From CAYMEK01 sp964389305 (lineage in GTDB: Bacteria > Spirochaetota > Spirochaetia > SZUA-6 > DRHE01): 64,000 bases of DNA. The position numbers and the translations under genes were made by a program. The notes beneath the pieces are model-generated. The model was not told the origin of the DNA. It saw only the letters and a program-made list of their open reading frames with translations, and searched no databases. The stretch spans positions 24,381 through 88,380 of the forward strand of contig CAYMEK010000007.1 of the NCBI GenBank assembly GCA_964389305.1. The letters run 5' to 3'. Below, piece after piece: positions 16,692 to 25,317 of the stretch (within the stretch, counting starts at the first letter, position 1; each line of letters begins with the position of its first letter).

Positions 16692-17207
16692 CTAACCCTC
16701 CCTTGTTCCGAATTTTTCCCAGTGGATGGCCCCCTCATCCCGAGGGGGTGCCTGAGGGGCGACGGCGGGATAGCCGAACATGATCAGGAGCTCCGGCTGA
16801 AGGTTCTCCGGGGCCTGCAGGATCTCCCGCAGGGCCGCAAGGTTAGTGGAGCGCATCACGCAGCTTCCCATACCGAGATCGTAGGCCCGCAGCATCATGT
16901 TCTGTGCAGCCATGGCGCAATCGAACAGAGCCAGAACCGGTCCCAGACGGAACGCCGCTGCCTTGCGCTGATCCGAGCAGATGCAAACCAGAGCCTTGGG
17001 TTCCCAAAGCATCCCGGGGGAGACCACCCGGATCTGATGGATCGTGTCCCGATCCGTGATGCCGATAAAAGCCCAGGGCTGTTTGTTCCCTCCCGAGGGA
17101 GCCCAGATCCCGGCCTTCAGCACCTTCTGCAGCAGCTTTCGGTCCACCGTCTGGTCGGTGTACTGCCGGACACTCCGCCTTCCGAATATCGCTTTCTCTA
17201 CTTCCAT
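16692..17207 (-). CDS. Nitroreductase family FMN-dependent oxidoreductase
   Basis: A 171-residue nitroreductase-fold protein. The FMN phosphate-binding start is intact (IFGRRSVRQYTDQTVDR), followed by GIWAPSGGNKQPWAF and the dimer/FMN segment AAQNMMLRAYDLGMGSC. It begins one base after the hydantoinase stop codon, clearly in the same operon. Nitroreductases reduce nitro groups, quinones, enones or ring double bonds (as in iodotyrosine deiodinase or uracil-related reductases). In this locus it may reduce a heterocycle before ring opening; that is inference from context. Confidence 0.82.
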   Translation of the reverse strand: MEVEKAIFGRRSVRQYTDQTVDRKLLQKVLKAGIWAPSGGNKQPWAFIGITDRDTIHQIRVVSPGMLWEPKALVCICSDQRKAAAFRLGPVLALFDCAMAAQNMMLRAYDLGMGSCVMRSTNLAALREILQAPENLQPELLIMFGYPAVAPQAPPRDEGAIHWEKFGTREG

Positions 17208-17208
17208 C

Positions 17209-18765
17209 TTAGCTGGCGAGGCGGCCCACGGCCTTCACTCTGAAGCGTACCGCGTTGCTGGGAAGGTAGGCCAAGGGGATCTCTTCCAGCTCCACGATTT
17301 CCAGACTCTCCTTCTCGGCCCCGGCCCTCATCGCCTCTTGGCGGGCCTCCTCCTTGACCTGGGCGATCACCGCGTCCCGGCCCTTGGTGGCCACATCGTA
17401 CACCCCGTCCACGCTACCGGAGACCTGGGCTATCGCCGCTCCAATGGCGTTGGCCACATCAAAGTGCTCGGGACGCACGACCCGGCTCGCCCCGGTCAGA
17501 CGATTCGGCAGGAGAATGCTCCCCCCTCCGACCAGAACGACCGGGATGTCTTCGGAGGTGGTTTTCACTTTGTCGACCACCTCTTCGACCATGGCCTGGA
17601 TGCAGGCGGCGGCTGACTTTACCATGGCTTTGTCCAAGCTTTTCACTTTCTCGGCATCCCCTAAGGCAGCCAGTCCCGCGGCGACCGCAATATCGGTGGC
17701 GGTGAGAGTCTTGCCGCCGAACAGAAGCGCCTCCCGAGCGATACGGTAGCCGACCGAATCAGGCCCGACCGCGCAGCCGCCGTTCTTCCGGTGCACCAGG
17801 GAACCGCCCCCCAGGCCGATGGAGATCAGGTCGGGCATGCGGAAGTTGGTGCGCACTCCGCCGATCTGCACATCCACGGTAGACTCCCGGGGGAAGCCGC
17901 GGCGCAGGATCCCCACGTCTGTAGTCGTACCTCCCACGTCCACCACGACGGCTTCGCTCAGACCGGACAGAAAGGCCGCCCCCCGCAGGGAGTTGGTGGG
18001 GCCGGAGGCTATGGTGAACACCGGGTAGCGGCGGGCGTAGTCCACGGACATGAGGGTGCCGTCGTTCTGGGTAATGAACAGATCCGCCTGGATCCCGTGG
18101 GTCAGCAGCACATCCTGAAAGGAACGATAAGCCGTATCCGCGATGCTACGAATGGCCGCATTCAGAATGGTGGCGTTCTCCCGCTCCAGGATGCCGATGG
18201 TACCGATCTCGCTGGATAGGGAAATCGGGAAATCTTCCCCAAACAGGGCTTGAGCCTTATCGCGCACCGTACGCTCCTGCTCTGCGTTGATCGGGGAAAA
18301 GACGCAGGAGACCGCCAGGGCCTGGATATCCGCTTCTTTGAGAGCCTGCAGAGTCTCTTCGATCTCCCGGTCGTCCGGGGCGGCCAGCAGCGCCCCGTTG
18401 TACTCATACCCCCCCTTCACGATATGGTAGTGCCTGCCCAGATGGGACAGGATATCCTGCGGCCATTCCAAATACGGCGGAACGGCCAATCCCGAAGGAG
18501 CGCTCAACCGGATGATCCCGACCCTGGACAAACCCCTGCGCTCCACGATCGCATTGGTACAGTGAGTCGTTCCCAACATGGCATGGACGATCTTTTTCGT
18601 ATCGATCCTTCCACCCTCCAGCACTCCGTCCACAGCCTCTTTGATCCCCGTTGAGACGTCCTCCGTAGTCGGTCGCTTACACTTAGCCGCCACGCGGTCC
18701 TTCGGGTCCAGAATCACCGCGTCGGTGTTGGTGCCGCCCACGTCAATGCCCAATCTGTAGTTCAT
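17209..18765 (-). CDS. hyuA: Hydantoinase/oxoprolinase (HyuA-type ATPase subunit)
   Basis: A 518-residue protein of the hydantoinase A/oxoprolinase family. The N-terminus is the acetate-kinase-like nucleotide-binding start LGIDVGGTNTDAVILD. A second phosphate-binding stretch VVDVGGTTTDVGIL lies in the middle, with SIGLGGGSLV and VVLVGGGSILLPNRL after it. It is about 520 residues, the short form that usually acts with a separate DUF917 partner rather than with HyuB. It overlaps the DUF917 gene by four bases (ATGA). The family performs ATP-dependent opening of 5-oxoproline, N-methylhydantoin or acetophenone-type rings. Confidence 0.87.
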   Translation of the reverse strand: MNYRLGIDVGGTNTDAVILDPKDRVAAKCKRPTTEDVSTGIKEAVDGVLEGGRIDTKKIVHAMLGTTHCTNAIVERRGLSRVGIIRLSAPSGLAVPPYLEWPQDILSHLGRHYHIVKGGYEYNGALLAAPDDREIEETLQALKEADIQALAVSCVFSPINAEQERTVRDKAQALFGEDFPISLSSEIGTIGILERENATILNAAIRSIADTAYRSFQDVLLTHGIQADLFITQNDGTLMSVDYARRYPVFTIASGPTNSLRGAAFLSGLSEAVVVDVGGTTTDVGILRRGFPRESTVDVQIGGVRTNFRMPDLISIGLGGGSLVHRKNGGCAVGPDSVGYRIAREALLFGGKTLTATDIAVAAGLAALGDAEKVKSLDKAMVKSAAACIQAMVEEVVDKVKTTSEDIPVVLVGGGSILLPNRLTGASRVVRPEHFDVANAIGAAIAQVSGSVDGVYDVATKGRDAVIAQVKEEARQEAMRAGAEKESLEIVELEEIPLAYLPSNAVRFRVKAVGRLAS

Positions 18766-19853
18766 GATGTCTTCCTTTTCGCCAGCTCTTCAATAGGAAC
18801 GTAGTCCAGGTCATACTTGAAGTAGCGGGGGCCCACCAGAGCAATTCCGGCCTCCGATCTCCATATGGGAGAGCACGGCATACCGATGATCACTACCCGC
18901 TGGCCGTAGCGCAGGCGCTCGGTGGTTATGGGCCGGCCCGTCTCTCGATCCAATACGGTAATCAGGTCCGGAACGATGGCGCAGGGCTCCCCGTTGCGCA
19001 GCCCGACTAAATTCTCGTTTTGGAAGTGCAGCTCGAAAGCGATCCCTTTATCGCCGTCCATTCCCTCGAACAGGGCCTTACCCCGCACAAACCCGGTGGT
19101 CAGATCCCTGCGTACGTCCGTAACTTTGCCCTCGAACAGGCGATAGCCCCTGGTTACCTCCAGGATAGAGTCCACCGGGTTGAGCTTGTTGCGATTGGCT
19201 TCCACGATCCGCCGGCCGATCTCCATGGCCAGAGTGATCGTTCCCCGCACACACCACTGTTTCATCTTCTTTCCATCCACGACGTACAGCCCGATCATGG
19301 AGGCGAGACCCATGGCGATGGTTACAGTCCGGGAGAGGGTCTCCACCCAGGAGTTGCTGACCGCTTCGATCAGAACCTTGTTTCCCCTCTCGTCGCAGCA
19401 AACCATGGGCCAGGCTTTTGCGCCGCCGATGGTCAAGGTGGTCATCGGGATCTCTGGGAAGGCCCTGCCCATTCCGTCGGCGTCAACCATAGGCAGCCGC
19501 AGGCGAGCCGCGGTATACACCGGAATACAGGAGTTGATACCCCCTGCTTCGATGGGAAGCACGGCGTAGGCCTTTCTGCCGAAGAATGACTCCATGGCCC
19601 TGAAGGCTGCTTCCGGCTCCTGTCCATTGGGCAGCTTTTCCAACATCACCGCGGGGGCGCCCATCATTGCCGAGGGGATGAGCAGGGCATCGTCCGGAAC
19701 CTCCTCCGGGCTCAGGAGCTTCACCTCCCCTTTCTCGAGAAGGGCTTCCTTGGCCATCAGACGACCGAGGTAGGGGTCCCCTCCCCCTCCGGCGCCCAAA
19801 ACGGCCGCGCCGATGGCCAGATAATCAATTGAACGGGCTGTCAACACATCCAC
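18762..19853 (-). CDS. DUF917 domain-containing protein (HyuA partner)
   Basis: 363 residues of the DUF917 family, with the glycine-rich N-terminal block AIGAAVLGAGGGGDPYLG and a conserved PIEAGGINSCIP stretch. DUF917 proteins are nearly always encoded next to HyuA-type proteins, as here (four-base overlap), and are believed to form the second subunit of a ring-opening enzyme. The start is GTG with GGAGGGAAAC as ribosome-binding site, downstream of a good sigma-70 promoter at 19924-19894. It is the first gene of a four-gene operon (DUF917, hyuA, nitroreductase, small protein). Confidence 0.85.
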   Translation of the reverse strand: MDVLTARSIDYLAIGAAVLGAGGGGDPYLGRLMAKEALLEKGEVKLLSPEEVPDDALLIPSAMMGAPAVMLEKLPNGQEPEAAFRAMESFFGRKAYAVLPIEAGGINSCIPVYTAARLRLPMVDADGMGRAFPEIPMTTLTIGGAKAWPMVCCDERGNKVLIEAVSNSWVETLSRTVTIAMGLASMIGLYVVDGKKMKQWCVRGTITLAMEIGRRIVEANRNKLNPVDSILEVTRGYRLFEGKVTDVRRDLTTGFVRGKALFEGMDGDKGIAFELHFQNENLVGLRNGEPCAIVPDLITVLDRETGRPITTERLRYGQRVVIIGMPCSPIWRSEAGIALVGPRYFKYDLDYVPIEELAKRKTS

Positions 19854-19893
19854 CGTTTCCCTCCGTTGGTGCTTCGATCCATCGATCAGGTCT

Positions 19894-19924
19894 ATATTAA
19901 AGAGGAAGCGGATTTAAAAGTCAA
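19894..19924 (-). promoter_or_regulatory. Sigma-70-type promoter for the DUF917-hydantoinase operon
   Basis: On the minus strand, TTGACT (19924-19919), a 17-base spacer and TTTAAT (19901-19896); the overlapping TAATAT is an alternative -10. The GTG start of the DUF917 gene lies about 40 bases downstream. TTGACTTTTAAA here also occurs on the minus strand at 3463-3452, possibly coincidence. Confidence 0.55.
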
Positions 19925-20042
19925 ACTTTTTTCGAAAGCGAGTTAGGCCGCCGACCGGGCTGCCCAGGCGGACGCACGAGCCGCCGACCTCGGTGCTGAA
20001 GCCTCCGCCGGCGCAGCTGGCACCGCGGGCGCCGCCAGCGAG

Positions 20043-20065
20043 TTCAGCGGCGCAGGCGTTTCCGC
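20043..20065. repeat. 23-bp dispersed repeat, copy B
   Basis: Identical to 13968-13990. This copy covers the stop codon and the final arginine-rich codons of the FemAB-like gene, so the coding end of that gene may have been formed or extended by the repeat. Confidence 0.6.
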
Positions 20066-21195
20066 CAGCGGCGAAAATAAAAGGTTCGCACGGCCTCGGC
20101 CAGGCGGTAGGCCTGGTAGAGCCCGGGCCGGAAGGGCACATCATAGCAGCCCAACCGGTTGAGAATGGTGCCTCCGAAGCCGGTCTTGAAGCGATACAGC
20201 CCGTGCATGGGCTGCGCGGGGTCGTCGTCGGCCGGAATTCCGAACAGGTCGTACTGCCTGCAGCCCCGTTGCTTGGCCAGGCGAATGGCCTGCCACTGCA
20301 GGGCGTAGGCGGGCATGAGGTTGCGCTTGCGGCTGGAGGAGGCGCCGTAGAGGTACCAGGAGCGCTCGCCCCTCAGGGCCACGATGATCCCGCCGAGCAG
20401 CTCCCCCTGGTGGCGGGCCACCAGCAGGTGCAGCTCCGGGCCGCCGGCTCCGTAGCCGGCGGCCAGATCGAACAACTTCCGGTAATAGCTCTCGCTGTGC
20501 AGGGTGATCCGGTCCCGGCGGGCCGTTTCCACGTACAGCCGGTACCACTCCGCCACAGCCTGCCGGAGGGAGTCCGCCGAATCCATCCCCGGCGCGGAAT
20601 CTCCGGCCGCCGAGACCTGCACGCCCTTCCTGGCCGCCAGACGAATGTTGTAGCGGGTCTTGCTCTTCATCCGCGCCAGGAGGTCCTGCTCGTCCCCTCC
20701 GAGATCGATCAGCACCGTGCTGGGCGGCTGAATGTCCATCGGGGCCTTGTACAGCCCCTTGGAGGCTTCAAGCCGCCCGGGCAGCTCTCCCGCCCCCTTC
20801 CTGCCCCAGGGCAGGTCGAAGCGCAGGAACACACAGCCGCGCAGGTGGGGCCGCAGAGCCCCGGCCAGATCGAGGAGCAGCTTTTCCCTGCCCTGCCGCG
20901 GATCCGGCACCTCGGGACCGTGGGGAACGTAGGCCAGGTTGAAGCCCGCGCCGAGCGGCCGCGCCAGCACCAGGAGGAGGAAAGCGGCATCCCGGTAGCG
21001 GCAGCGGAAAGCGTGCGGCCGCCAGCCGAGCTGCCGGCGGAAGGAAGCCCAGAAGCCGCTTTGCAGGAAGCTTTGGTTGCCGTCCAGCTCGCGCAGCTCC
21101 GCCGTTTCCACGCTCAGGCCTGCACGCTCGCCTCCTCCCTGCCGGCCTTCCGCGGAGCCGAATCCGGAGCTCATCGAACGGCTCTTGCCCATCAA
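20044..21195 (-). CDS. FemAB-family aminoacyltransferase (peptidoglycan bridge-type)
   Basis: A 383-residue protein of the FemAB family, built of two GNAT-like folds. Family features are visible: SFLQSGFWASFRRQLGWRP near the start, LARMKSKTRYNIRLAARKGV in the middle, and LYGASSSRKRNLMPAYALQW followed by YDLFGIP near the end. FemX-type enzymes use aminoacyl-tRNA to add amino acids to lipid II; many relatives have other acyl acceptors. It follows the transglutaminase-like gene with a three-base gap. The first ATG (21195) is used, but the first ~30 residues are low-complexity and a later start is possible. The C-terminal RRWRKRLRR is encoded in the 23-bp dispersed repeat. Confidence 0.8.
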   Translation of the reverse strand: MMGKSRSMSSGFGSAEGRQGGGERAGLSVETAELRELDGNQSFLQSGFWASFRRQLGWRPHAFRCRYRDAAFLLLVLARPLGAGFNLAYVPHGPEVPDPRQGREKLLLDLAGALRPHLRGCVFLRFDLPWGRKGAGELPGRLEASKGLYKAPMDIQPPSTVLIDLGGDEQDLLARMKSKTRYNIRLAARKGVQVSAAGDSAPGMDSADSLRQAVAEWYRLYVETARRDRITLHSESYYRKLFDLAAGYGAGGPELHLLVARHQGELLGGIIVALRGERSWYLYGASSSRKRNLMPAYALQWQAIRLAKQRGCRQYDLFGIPADDDPAQPMHGLYRFKTGFGGTILNRLGCYDVPFRPGLYQAYRLAEAVRTFYFRRWRKRLRR

Positions 21196-21198
21196 CCC

Positions 21199-22893
21199 TC
21201 AGTTCCCGGCTGCCGGGAAATGTCCTTCGATCACCTCGGCTTCGACCGTCCCGGCTACTTGAAGCAAAGTCAGGCCCATCTGAGCCCAGGCCGGATCGGC
21301 CGGATCGATCGTTCCCAGCCTGATCTTCAGCCCGTAGGGTTCGCCCCGTGGGAAAGAGGGATCCAGCCAGCGCCAGCGACCCGCAACGAAGGCCTCGCTC
21401 CAGGCGTGTCCGATCAACCCTCCCTCGGTCAGGATCAACCCGTAGGCGAGGCGCGAGGGAATCTTCAGCTTACGCAGCAGCGCGACCAGCAGCAGGGCGT
21501 GCTCGGTACAGTCGCCCGCCTGTGACGAGAGGATCTCCTTGACGCCGGCAAAGCCGTAGGCCAGCGACTTGCTCCGTATGAACTGGTATACCAGCCGTTC
21601 CAGGCACTCCATACGCTCCTGATCGGCCTTGCTACGACCGTCTATCTCGGGCTCTTCCTGGCCCTGTTTCCCGGGCGGGCAGCGGGAAAGCAGCCCCTGC
21701 AACCTCGGATCGTCCAGGCTGAGATAGTACCCGTCCCGGGTATATAGCTTCAAATTCTGGCTTTGCCCGCTGCCGTCCCCGGCACCCTCTTCGGAGTCTC
21801 CCCGGGCCTGGCTTTGCTCCGCAGGCCGGAAACCGGCTCTCTCGAGTCGAACGGTCAGGCCCCCGGTACGGGCTGCTGGATCTGCGGAAGGCTCCAGGAT
21901 CTGCAGGGGCATTCCGTCCTGGGAATCCCCGCCGTCCCGCATGGATCCAACGCTCAGGTCGGCAACGGCGGAGCGGATCGACTCCTCCAGGAGCTCGAGC
22001 CCCGATTCCCGGCCGCGGAAAATCAAGGTGACGGATTGCAGCCGTGAAAGCGGCCCCCGCAGCTCCTCGAGACCCCGCACTTCAACGGCCAGGGAGGCCA
22101 CATCGAACACGGCTGCCTCGTCGGTCCGGCCGCCGGCCGGGACCCTAGAATCCCGGCCAGGTCGTTCTGGCGCCTGGCCCGGCGGGATCCGGACAACCTC
22201 CAAGGCCAGACCGGCCGGGGTCCTGCAATAGAGCAGCTCGCCCTGGTCGCCCAGCACTTCCTTGCTTACCACGCCGGGCAGGGCCGACGATTCTTCCTCC
22301 ACCAGGACCCCCCGGTGCAGCCGGCCCCGGGAATCCTCGAGCTCCCCCGGGCCGAGGACTTGCAGCCGCACTTCCTCGATTTTCAACGTCTCCGGAGAAA
22401 ACAGGCGGTAGTGAAGCTCGGAGTCCCGCAGCGCACCGGAAACGGCTCCGGCCGCCAGCCGGGTGGCTGCGTACAGTCCGAGAACCTCCTGCTCGGCCGG
22501 CAGGAACAGCCGCTTTCCGCCTCCGCCGCCGGCCAACCGGACTGTCAATCCCCCCTCCCCTGCCTCGACCGCGACGCTCTGTTTCTGGCCGTTCATGTCC
22601 AGCTCCGAGGAAAGGCTGATCAGGGCGCCATCGCCCTCCTCTAGCCAGACGTCTTTCTGGTTGACGGTGAAAGGGACTTCGAAACGGCGGATGCGCATGG
22701 ACTGCTCCAGCTCGCTTCGAAACCTCCCTTCCGGAGTACGCCAGGTGGTCTGATGCAGGTAGCCTACGGCCGTACCGTTCAGAAGCAAAGTGTACCAGTC
22801 CTCGGCTAGCTTTTGCTGGGCATGCGCCAGGCCCGGCCGGTGAAGCAGGAGGAACGCAGCAAGAAAAACAGCAGGAAGAAAAAGCCGTTTCAT
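21199..22893 (-). CDS. Secreted transglutaminase-like (cysteine protease fold) protein
   Basis: About 564 residues with an N-terminal signal peptide (MKRLFLPAVFLAAFLLLHRP, cleavage near AHA). The C-terminal 150 residues form a transglutaminase-like domain with an intact triad: Cys in QAGDCTEHALLL, His in IGHAWSEAF and Asp in RWLDPSF. The long middle region is beta-rich, with proline/glycine insertions and no recognised domain. It would act in the periplasm, perhaps as a peptidase, amidase or cross-linker of cell-envelope proteins. A TTG at 22911 would add six residues; the ATG at 22893 is preferred because it begins the signal peptide. It lies between metG and the FemAB-like gene. Confidence 0.8.
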   Translation of the reverse strand: MKRLFLPAVFLAAFLLLHRPGLAHAQQKLAEDWYTLLLNGTAVGYLHQTTWRTPEGRFRSELEQSMRIRRFEVPFTVNQKDVWLEEGDGALISLSSELDMNGQKQSVAVEAGEGGLTVRLAGGGGGKRLFLPAEQEVLGLYAATRLAAGAVSGALRDSELHYRLFSPETLKIEEVRLQVLGPGELEDSRGRLHRGVLVEEESSALPGVVSKEVLGDQGELLYCRTPAGLALEVVRIPPGQAPERPGRDSRVPAGGRTDEAAVFDVASLAVEVRGLEELRGPLSRLQSVTLIFRGRESGLELLEESIRSAVADLSVGSMRDGGDSQDGMPLQILEPSADPAARTGGLTVRLERAGFRPAEQSQARGDSEEGAGDGSGQSQNLKLYTRDGYYLSLDDPRLQGLLSRCPPGKQGQEEPEIDGRSKADQERMECLERLVYQFIRSKSLAYGFAGVKEILSSQAGDCTEHALLLVALLRKLKIPSRLAYGLILTEGGLIGHAWSEAFVAGRWRWLDPSFPRGEPYGLKIRLGTIDPADPAWAQMGLTLLQVAGTVEAEVIEGHFPAAGN

Positions 22894-22919
22894 GGGCCGG
22901 CGATACCGCAAGAGCCGCC

Positions 22920-25154
22920 CTAGCGCACCCGGCCCGTTTGCACCTTGTCAGTGCCGACCGGTTTCCCGGCGCATTCTAGCGGCGCTCCTTCGATCAGCAC
23001 CCGGAAATCGTTCACCTCGATGGGAATGCTGAAAAACTCCTCGATATCGATCTCCGGCGCCGAAGCGGGTTGCTCCTCCCGGGAAACAGCCTGCGCCCCG
23101 GCCTGTCCCTCCCGGGAAGCCGCCTGCGTCCCCGCCAGCCGTACCGGCTCGCCCGGCTGGGCATGGTCGGCGAAGAGCACCTCCACGGTCTTGCCGTCCT
23201 GAGCGGCCAGGAGCATACCCTGGCTCTCCACCCCCCGCAGGCGGGCGGTCTTGAGGTTGGTCACCATGATCACGTTGCGGTCGAGCAGCTCCTCGGGCCG
23301 GTAGTAGGGTACCAGCCCGGATACGATCCTGCGAGTCTCCCCGCCGAGATCGACGGTTTCCACGTACAGCTTATCCGCCCCGGGATGTTTCTCTACCTCG
23401 ATTACTCTGGCAACTCTCAGCTCGACCCGAGAGCGGAACTTTTGCTTCAGCGCCGATTCCTCCGCCATATCAACTCCTCCGGAATACTTCCGTCTGAAAT
23501 CCTCAATTACCTCATCCTCGAGCCGGTTGAACAGCAGCTCGGGAGCCTTAACCTCAGAGATTCCCGTGCGCACTCTGAGCTTGTCGAAACCGGAGCGCCG
23601 GCAGCCGAGGAAGCCGTTGATCCTGTCCGCAGTCTCCGGGAGATAAGGGTGGATGAGGATCGCCAGGTCACGAATCAGATACACCAGATCCCGGAGCAGC
23701 CCCGCCGCCTTTAGAGGCTCCTCTCCGACTACCTTCCAGGGCTCTTCATCCTGGAATCGCTTGTTGCCGATCGAGGACAGAGCGAGGATGCCCCGCAGGG
23801 CGTCTCGCAGTTCGATCCGCTCGAAGGCGGCGAGTATCTCGCCTTCCGATTGCTCGACTGCGCTCCAGAAACTCCGGGAGGCAACCTCGGCCTTGCCGGC
23901 TTCCGTTTCGGCGGCCGGCTGCTCCTCGACCTCTGGAAGGACGCCGTGGAAGTAGCGGGCGAGGAAAGTGAGGGTTCGATTGACCAGGTTGGCCAGGTTG
24001 CCGATCAGCTCGCCATTGACCTTCTCCTGGAAATCTTTCCACGTGAACAGTGAGTCGGATTTCTCCGGACGGTTGTAGAAAAGATAAAAGCGCCAAACAT
24101 CTGCCGGAATACCCGACTGCACCGCGTCGTTGCCGAACACGCCGATGCCCTTGCTCTTAGAGAACTTGCCGCTCTCGTAATTCAGGTACTCGCTGGAGGA
24201 CATGGTGGTGAGCAGCGTCCAGGGCTCCCCAGAGCCGATCAGAGAGGAGGGAAAGATCACGGTGTGAAACGGGATGTTGTCCTTGCCGATGAACTGGACC
24301 AGCTTCACCTGCTCGGGATTCTGCCACCATCGACGCCAATCCTCGGTCAGGTTGGCGGTTATCGAGATGTAGCCGATCGGGGCGTCAAACCAGACGTAGA
24401 ATACCTTGTCTTCGAACGCCTCCTTGGGAACCGGGATACCCCATTTCAAGTCGCGGGTGATGGCCCGCTCGTGCAGTCCGTCCCGGATCCAGGCCTGGGT
24501 CATCTGCACGGCATTGCGGGCCCAGGCACCCTCGACCGAAGCTCTGTCCAGCCAGGGCTTGAGCCGGGGCGCAATGGCCGGCAGATCTATGTACAGGTGA
24601 CGCGTCTTCCTGACCACCGGGACGGCCCCGCACACGCCGCAGCGAGGATCCAGCAGATCCGTCGGATCGAGAAGCTTGCCGCAATTCTCGCACTGGTCGC
24701 CCCGGGCTTCCGGGTAGCCGCAGCTAGGGCATCGTCCCCGCACGTAGCGGTCGGCCAGAAAACGCTGGTCGTTTTCACAATAGGTCTGCTCTACCGTTTT
24801 TTCCTTTATATAACCGTTCTTATCCAGACCGAGGAAGATCGACTGGGTAATCTCTGTGTGCTTGGGAGTGGAGGTCCGGCCGAAGCGGTCGAAGGATATG
24901 TTGAACCACTGGTAGACCTTGGCATGCACTTCGTAGTAGCGGTCGCAGAGCTCCTTGGGACTGATTCCTTCCTCCAGCGCCCGAGTCTCCGTAGCCGTGC
25001 CGTACTCGTCGGTTCCGCAGATATACAGAGTTTCATAGCCCCGCAGACGGCAGTAACGGGCATAGACGTCTGCCGAAAGCACCTGGATGAGATTTCCCAG
25101 ATGCGGAATGTTGTTCACGTAGGGCAGAGCGGAGGTGATAAGGATCTTTTCCAT
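22920..25154 (-). CDS. metG: Methionyl-tRNA synthetase
   Basis: About 744 residues. The class I HIGH motif appears as HLGN in VNNIPHLGN, and KMSKS as KFSKSKG. The zinc-binding insert has CPSC...CENC and CGVCG, the four-knuckle type. After the anticodon-binding helices, a C-terminal EMAP/Trbp111 tRNA-binding domain is present (VELRVARVIEVEKHPGADKL ... NLKTARLRGVESQGM). A further tail of about 70 residues follows (DIEEFFSIPIEVNDFRVLIE), with an Ala/Gln/Glu-rich linker that contains a short repeat (QAASREGQ / QAVSREEQ). The start at 25154 gives the canonical MEKILITSALPYV; an upstream in-frame start at 25184 is less likely. Confidence 0.97.
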   Translation of the reverse strand: MEKILITSALPYVNNIPHLGNLIQVLSADVYARYCRLRGYETLYICGTDEYGTATETRALEEGISPKELCDRYYEVHAKVYQWFNISFDRFGRTSTPKHTEITQSIFLGLDKNGYIKEKTVEQTYCENDQRFLADRYVRGRCPSCGYPEARGDQCENCGKLLDPTDLLDPRCGVCGAVPVVRKTRHLYIDLPAIAPRLKPWLDRASVEGAWARNAVQMTQAWIRDGLHERAITRDLKWGIPVPKEAFEDKVFYVWFDAPIGYISITANLTEDWRRWWQNPEQVKLVQFIGKDNIPFHTVIFPSSLIGSGEPWTLLTTMSSSEYLNYESGKFSKSKGIGVFGNDAVQSGIPADVWRFYLFYNRPEKSDSLFTWKDFQEKVNGELIGNLANLVNRTLTFLARYFHGVLPEVEEQPAAETEAGKAEVASRSFWSAVEQSEGEILAAFERIELRDALRGILALSSIGNKRFQDEEPWKVVGEEPLKAAGLLRDLVYLIRDLAILIHPYLPETADRINGFLGCRRSGFDKLRVRTGISEVKAPELLFNRLEDEVIEDFRRKYSGGVDMAEESALKQKFRSRVELRVARVIEVEKHPGADKLYVETVDLGGETRRIVSGLVPYYRPEELLDRNVIMVTNLKTARLRGVESQGMLLAAQDGKTVEVLFADHAQPGEPVRLAGTQAASREGQAGAQAVSREEQPASAPEIDIEEFFSIPIEVNDFRVLIEGAPLECAGKPVGTDKVQTGRVR

Positions 25155-25317
25155 ACGTAGGGCTACTATACGGGTATGCTCCACCGGGCGTCAAGCGCGC
25201 TGCGGTTCCCCGGATGGGGGCGGCGCCGTATTGGCGGAGTGAGGAATGGGGATGAGCCTGAGAGGGTGGTAGCGTACAGAAAGGCCTCGGCTGCAGGGTA
25301 CCGCCGGATCGAGCCTG

